DNA of 64,000 bases, taken from assembly GCA_026707545.1 (NCBI GenBank), contig JAPOWR010000001.1, positions 1,178,001 to 1,242,000 of the forward strand, read 5' to 3'. The stretch's first letter is position 1. Every line of letters starts with the position of its first letter. This DNA comes from Acidobacteriota bacterium. GTDB taxonomy: Bacteria; Acidobacteriota; Thermoanaerobaculia; Multivoradales; Multivoraceae. A program made the translations under genes and the position numbers. Shown one piece after another: positions 61,877 to 64,000 of the stretch. The notes below the pieces were generated by a model. It made no database searches. It was not told the DNA's origin and saw nothing but the letters and a program-made list of their open reading frames with translations.

Positions 61877-62403
61877 CCAAGGCCGGCACAGCTCCCTCGG
61901 CCGAAGCCGAGTTCTCAACCGTCGGTGGCCGCCGGTCCCGACGGACCGGTGGCAAACGCCGCCAGGCCCGGGAGATGGCCCTGCAGATGCTCTATCAACG
62001 GGAACTGGGGGATGCGGGGCCAACCCAACTGCTCAGGGCATTCGACCTCCACGCGTTCCGTGCCGAGACCGCGGACGCCGGCTCCAGCCCGCGGGCCTCG
62101 GAGCTGGCGCTCGACTATGCCCGCACGCTCGTCGAGGGCAGTCTCGCACACCAGGAGTCGATCGATCGGCTGGTCGCGGACCAGGCGGACAACTGGCGGC
62201 TGGAGAGGATGCCGGTGGTTGACCGGAACGTCCTTCGTCTGGCCGTCTACGAGATGCGCTTCCAGCCCGACGTGCCCGCTGTCGTCGTGATCGACGAAGC
62301 AATCGAACTGGCCAAGAAGTTCGGCTCCGAGGAGTCCGGGCGCTTCGTCAACGGGATCCTCGACGCATTGCGGACGACTCTGGCCGCGGATTCGAAGCGA
62401 TAG
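61873..62403 (+). CDS. nusB: Transcription antitermination factor NusB
   Basis: 176 residues, slightly long: the first 28 residues are a basic, unconserved leader (SRRTGGKRRQ). KRRQAREMALQMLYQREL, VEGSLAHQESIDRLVADQADNWRLERMPVVDRNVLRLAVYEM, VVVIDEAIELAKKFGSEESGRFVNGILDAL are the NusB helical core. It binds boxA RNA with S10 in rRNA antitermination. GTG at 61873 overlaps the ribH stop. Confidence 0.96.
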   Translation: MTKAGTAPSAEAEFSTVGGRRSRRTGGKRRQAREMALQMLYQRELGDAGPTQLLRAFDLHAFRAETADAGSSPRASELALDYARTLVEGSLAHQESIDRLVADQADNWRLERMPVVDRNVLRLAVYEMRFQPDVPAVVVIDEAIELAKKFGSEESGRFVNGILDALRTTLAADSKR

Positions 62404-62456
62404 GGGGCCCTTCTCGGTCCCGAGGCGGAGGGCGAGGCGAACCGGCCGTCGACTGC

Positions 62457-62462
62457 TACGCT
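62457..62462 (+). promoter_or_regulatory. Candidate leaderless -10 box of the lptE-like gene
   Basis: TACGCT lies 7 bases upstream of the ATG at 62470. There is no ribosome site. Identical hexamer and nearly identical distance to that before the 58688 gene. Confidence 0.45.
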
Positions 62463-62469
62463 GACAACC

Positions 62470-63021
62470 ATGCCGAGCGCGCGTCCGAGACGGCTCCGGG
62501 GGATGTGGGTCCTGGTGGCGGCTCTGCTGCTGGCTGGCTGCGGCTACACGCTCGTCGGGCGAGCTTCCAACATTCCGGAAGACGTGCAACAGGTGTTCCT
62601 GCAGCCGTTCGAGAACGAGACAGATCGTGTCGAGGTAGAGCAGTTCCTGACCCAGGCGATCGCGGACGAACTGGTCACCCGGCGCCGGTTCGAGCTCGTT
62701 TCCACGGAGGCGGAATCGGACGCCGTCATTCGGGGCGCCGTCACGGCCCTGCGGGTTGCGCCCATCACATTCACCAACGACGGCCGCGCCCAGGAGTACG
62801 AACTCACGATCGTCGTCGACGTGTCCTTCAGCCGCAGCGGCACGCCACCGGACGGGGAAGAGGCGGAAGTGATCTGGGCGAACGACCGCTACCAGTTCAA
62901 GGAGAGCTACCCGGTCGAGAGCGCCGACAGCGACTTCTTCGACCGCGAGAACATCGCCATCGAGGAGAGCGCCGAGCGGTTCGCCGACACGATGGTCACC
63001 GACCTGCTCGAGGGTTTCTGA
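62470..63021 (+). CDS. lptE: LptE-like LPS-assembly lipoprotein
   Basis: 183 residues. The lipobox follows VLVAALLLAGC-GYTLVG, and the G-Y-x-L-x-G opening is diagnostic of LptE. VQQVFLQPFENETDRVEVEQFLTQAI, RRRFELVSTEAESDAVIRGAV and the acidic end (FADTMVTDLLEGF) match the family. It would plug the LptD barrel and help place LPS at the outer surface, which supports a Gram-negative LPS-bearing cell. The sequence is divergent from proteobacterial LptE, so the assignment rests on short motifs, length and location next to rpsT. Confidence 0.85.
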   Translation: MPSARPRRLRGMWVLVAALLLAGCGYTLVGRASNIPEDVQQVFLQPFENETDRVEVEQFLTQAIADELVTRRRFELVSTEAESDAVIRGAVTALRVAPITFTNDGRAQEYELTIVVDVSFSRSGTPPDGEEAEVIWANDRYQFKESYPVESADSDFFDRENIAIEESAERFADTMVTDLLEGF

Positions 63022-63069
63022 GAAGGGCTGTTCCGAGAAGCGCTGAACGCGGGCACGAACCCGCTCGGA

Positions 63070-63363
63070 TCACTCCGCGGCCGCTTCCGTCGCGGCGGCT
63101 GCCTCGGCGCGGCGATTCACGAGTCGGGTGAGTCTCGACTTCCGGCGGGCCGCCGCGTTCGCGTGGATCACGCCCTTCTGCGCCGTGGCGTCGATCAGGC
63201 TCAATGTGCCGGGAAGCAGTTCCCGTGCCTGCTCCACGTCGGTGTCGGCGGCCGTCCGCAGTGCCTTGACCGACGTACGGAGCTTCGACATTGCGGCGCG
63301 GTTGCGGTCCCTTCGGACACGGGACTGCCGGATGCGCTTCTCTGCCTGCTTGCTGTTCGCCAT
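63070..63363 (-). CDS. rpsT: 30S ribosomal protein S20
   Basis: 97 residues starting MANSKQAEKRIRQSRVRRDR, with AMSKLRTSVKAL, SLIDATAQKGVIHANAAARRKSRLTRLV, the S20 pattern. It binds 16S rRNA. The tail is an Ala/Glu-rich extension (EAAAATEAAAE). TAAACT on the minus strand in the gap near 63419-63424 is a candidate -10. It is convergent with lptE. Confidence 0.97.
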   Translation of the reverse strand: MANSKQAEKRIRQSRVRRDRNRAAMSKLRTSVKALRTAADTDVEQARELLPGTLSLIDATAQKGVIHANAAARRKSRLTRLVNRRAEAAAATEAAAE

Positions 63364-63425
63364 ATCGTCTTCTCTCGCCTCGACCTGTTCGTGTTCCCGG
63401 ACGGCTCGCGACCCGGCGCCGCAGT

Positions 63426-64000
63426 TTACTGCTCGTCGCCCTGGTTGTCGAGTTGCTGGAGCGCCAGGATCGCCTCGTCGGTGTCGGGATACGTGCTCCG
63501 AACCCGGTCGAACATCTCGACCGCGAGATCGCGTTCACCCAACTCGTTCAGGGCGACGCCGATCCGGAGCATGGAACTCGCGACCTTGTCGCTTTCCGGG
63601 TAGCGCTCCCGGACCAGCCTCAGCTCTTCGATGGCAGCGCGGTACTGCCCCTGGCCCAGGTGAGATTCGCCTAGCCAGTATTGTGCGCTGCCCGCGTCGT
63701 CGCCGTCCGGGAACGTGTCGAGGTAGCGCCGGAAGCCCGAAATGGCGCCTTCGTACCTGCCCTCGGAGTAGTCCCGGTACGCGGCGTTGTAGAGCGTCTT
63801 CGGCTCGACCGTCTCTGGCGCCGACGCCGCGCGGATGTCCGCCCGCAACTCATCGAGGGCAACAAGGTACTCCTCCTGGCGCTCGAGGCGGCCCTGGATG
63901 AGCGCCACGTCGGTACCCGTCTGCTCGAGGCGCTCCATCGAACCGTTGAGGAGCTCGCGTTGCTCCCGGACGAGGGTTCGCAGCGCTTCGAGCTCGGAGA
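63426..64000 (-). CDS. CpoB/YbgF-like Tol-Pal accessory protein (5' part beyond window)
   Basis: At least 191 residues; the frame is open to the window edge, and the upstream codons continue a coiled coil (SELEALRTLVREQRELL, ALIQGRLERQEEYLVALDEL). From about 70 residues before the middle come tetratricopeptide repeats: TLYNAAYRDYSEGRYEGAISGF, AQYWLGESHLGQGQYRAAIEEL and AILALQQLDNQ. The coiled-coil-plus-TPR layout is that of CpoB/YbgF, which coordinates peptidoglycan synthesis with outer-membrane constriction. The tol/pal genes would be expected just outside the window. The stop codon lies within a 12-bp inverted repeat (gcagtttactgc). Confidence 0.82.
   Translation of the reverse strand, partial: SELEALRTLVREQRELLNGSMERLEQTGTDVALIQGRLERQEEYLVALDELRADIRAASAPETVEPKTLYNAAYRDYSEGRYEGAISGFRRYLDTFPDGDDAGSAQYWLGESHLGQGQYRAAIEELRLVRERYPESDKVASSMLRIGVALNELGERDLAVEMFDRVRSTYPDTDEAILALQQLDNQGDEQ

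Noticed and set aside
63421-63432. Inverted repeat gcagtttactgc as a terminator
   Set aside because: Only 5 bp per arm, overlapping a stop codon, no T-tract; more likely chance or part of the rpsT promoter region.

Overview
The window is GC-rich bacterial DNA from a Gram-negative, LPS-bearing organism: it encodes a TonB-dependent receptor, two RND efflux pumps, an LptE-like lipoprotein, a CpoB/YbgF-like protein and many lipoboxes. A VWFA-related protein of the type first described in Acidobacteria (about 48964-50769), family III CoA-transferases, F420/flavin luciferase-like oxidoreductases and planctomycete/acidobacterial-style beta-propeller and CxxCH proteins suggest Acidobacteriota or a close relative. 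That placement is inference. I see no transposase, integrase, phage gene or CRISPR array. Coding density is very high: no gap exceeds 300 bases, and 4-bp stop/start overlaps are common.

Layout. 1-9443: a catabolic-looking block with two luciferase-like oxidoreductases, two family III CoA-transferases (one alpha-methylacyl-CoA-racemase-like), a sulfatase with a HEAT-like tail, a PhoPQ-related lipoprotein, a VOC protein and an extended SDR. 9466-16285: three secreted PQQ-type beta-propeller proteins, an iron-type alcohol dehydrogenase and a HemN/HemW-like radical SAM enzyme. 16311-18704: a TonB receptor, divergent from a compact six-gene operon (18862-27375) of a flavin-dependent-halogenase-like enzyme, a DUF3311-like small membrane protein, a sodium:solute symporter, a GT4 glycosyltransferase, an ABC ATPase and a 1141-residue FtsX-like permease. 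27413-30969: an S9 peptidase and a TPR protein. 31043-42400: a chain of tRNA nucleotidyltransferase, ECF sigma factor, putative anti-sigma factor, Spy/CpxP-like protein, RND permease, membrane-fusion protein and second RND permease. 42434-50769: a CxxCH heme protein, a divergent Nramp-like transporter, a ribose-type ABC importer and the VWFA-related protein. 50790-57957: a PIG-L deacetylase, a luciferase-like monooxygenase, adenosylhomocysteinase, an MltD-like transglycosylase and a YtcJ-like amidohydrolase. 57954-64000: housekeeping genes (rsmD, tRNA-Leu, der, a MerR regulator, tRNA-Pro, ribH, nusB, lptE, rpsT, cpoB-like).

The most striking unlabelled signal is regulatory. Many genes lack a Shine-Dalgarno sequence and instead have a TANNNT box 6-9 bases before the start codon, as expected for leaderless transcripts. 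In three tight divergent gene pairs a single TANNNT(A)-type element reads as a -10 box on both strands, so the two genes appear to share one core promoter.
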